A program made the position numbers and the translations under genes. The notes beneath the pieces are model-generated. The model had not been told where the DNA came from. It saw only the letters and a list, made by a program, of their open reading frames with translations, and searched no databases. Of a stretch of DNA of 64,000 nt, positions 63,470-64,000 are shown one piece after another. Source of the DNA: Eupeodes corollae (taxonomy: Eukaryota; Arthropoda; Insecta; Diptera; Syrphidae); NCBI RefSeq assembly GCF_945859685.1, contig NC_079149.1, forward strand, positions 121,369,575 through 121,433,574, in the 5' to 3' direction. Numbering within the stretch: the first letter of the stretch is position 1; each line of letters starts with the position of its first letter.

Positions 63470-64000
63470 TGAAAAGAAACAAAGTTATAGAAGGAAAATG
63501 TTTAAAATAAACAAATGAATATTTGAAAATGCAAAAGTTCAAAAGAAAAATCTTTGAAAAGCTCAAGTATCAAAAGAAATTTGAAAGACCAACGTTAGAA
63601 AACGTTAAGTTAGGGAAGAAAATGGTTGTTAAAGTCAATATTTCAAAGATTTAAAAGATGCAATTTTAAAGAGGCTTCAAGAAGACAAATGTCCAAAATT
63701 GCAAAGGTCGCATAGGGAAAATTAGAAAGACATAATTTCAGAAGACAAAATTTCAAATCCAAAAATTACATTAGACAAAATTTTTAAGGGAATATGTTTT
63801 GAAAGGGTGAAATTAAAGGAATAAATGTTCAAAACCACAAAGGTTCGAAAGTAGATGGTTGAAAAAAAAAAACATTGGAAAAGACAAAATTTAAGAAGAC
63901 AGAATATACAAAGGTTCCAAGGCTCAAAAATTCAAGAGAAAACTATTAAAAGGACAAAATTTAAGAAGACAAAATGCACAAGGGTTCGAAAGCTCAAAAT
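63470..64000. repeat. Degenerate purine-rich tandem array, runs off edge
   Basis: A long A/G-rich stretch is built of recurring words (GACAAAATTT, AAGAAGAC, GGTTCGAAAG, GCTCAAAA). The clearest unit is 70 bp: GACAAAATTTAAGAAGACA at 63883 recurs at 63953, each followed by a GGTTC-GCTCAAAA phrase. Earlier units are more diverged. The array continues past the window end, so its true size is unknown. Confidence 0.65.

Overview
The window looks like nuclear DNA from an insect, most likely a fly (Diptera) with a fairly large, transposon-rich genome. The grounds are strong AT richness, many TATGTA/CATACA and GTC/CAT short repeats, relics of DD41D mariner elements like those described from tephritid flies, LINE fragments, and a tRNA-derived SINE family. 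I see no bacterial gene organisation, rRNA, true tRNA or CRISPR array. I cannot support any complete host protein-coding gene: the open frames are short, low in complexity, and lack recognisable domains. The window is best read as intergenic DNA or the inside of one or more very long introns.

Layout. 1-4.7 kb: unique AT-rich DNA with one strong GC-rich hairpin near 1.83 kb. 4.69-5.14 kb: a 9-bp minisatellite. 6.57-7.22 kb: a MITE-like element with perfect 12-bp inverted ends. 8.85-9.40 kb: a fragment of an unclassified repeat family ending in GGAAGTTAT. 9.47-10.17 kb: a LINE reverse transcriptase relic. 14.14-15.24 kb: a SINE split by a 5'-truncated LINE, with a perfect 13-bp target duplication. 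17.88-18.98 kb: a SINE tail beside a mariner relic. 26.6-27.4 kb: a second mariner relic. 27.99-28.17 kb: another SINE. 32.8-33.57 kb: the unclassified repeat again. 38.84-40.00 kb: a nearly full-length mariner relic with TA-flanked inverted ends. 41.9-42.77 and 47.19-48.84 kb: two larger copies of the unclassified repeat. 43.5 kb: a mariner terminal fragment. 51.7-52.1 kb: an inverted SINE pair. 52.66-53.44 kb: an internally shortened mariner. 56.2-57.5 kb: a long decayed LINE. 60.9-61.4 kb: a Tc1/Tc3-like relic. 61.6-61.9 kb: a third LINE lineage. 63.5-64.0 kb: a purine-rich degenerate tandem array that runs off the edge.

The genes do not work together as a pathway, because every recognisable coding piece is transposon-derived and broken. 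What can be read is insertion history: an old SINE carrying a younger LINE, four mariner bodies and one fragment all in the minus orientation, and an undescribed-looking repeat family with palindromic termini and internal tandem units. The DNA between the transposons is rich in AAGGAC/AAGGAT words, which I found far less often in the TE-dense, T-rich segments.
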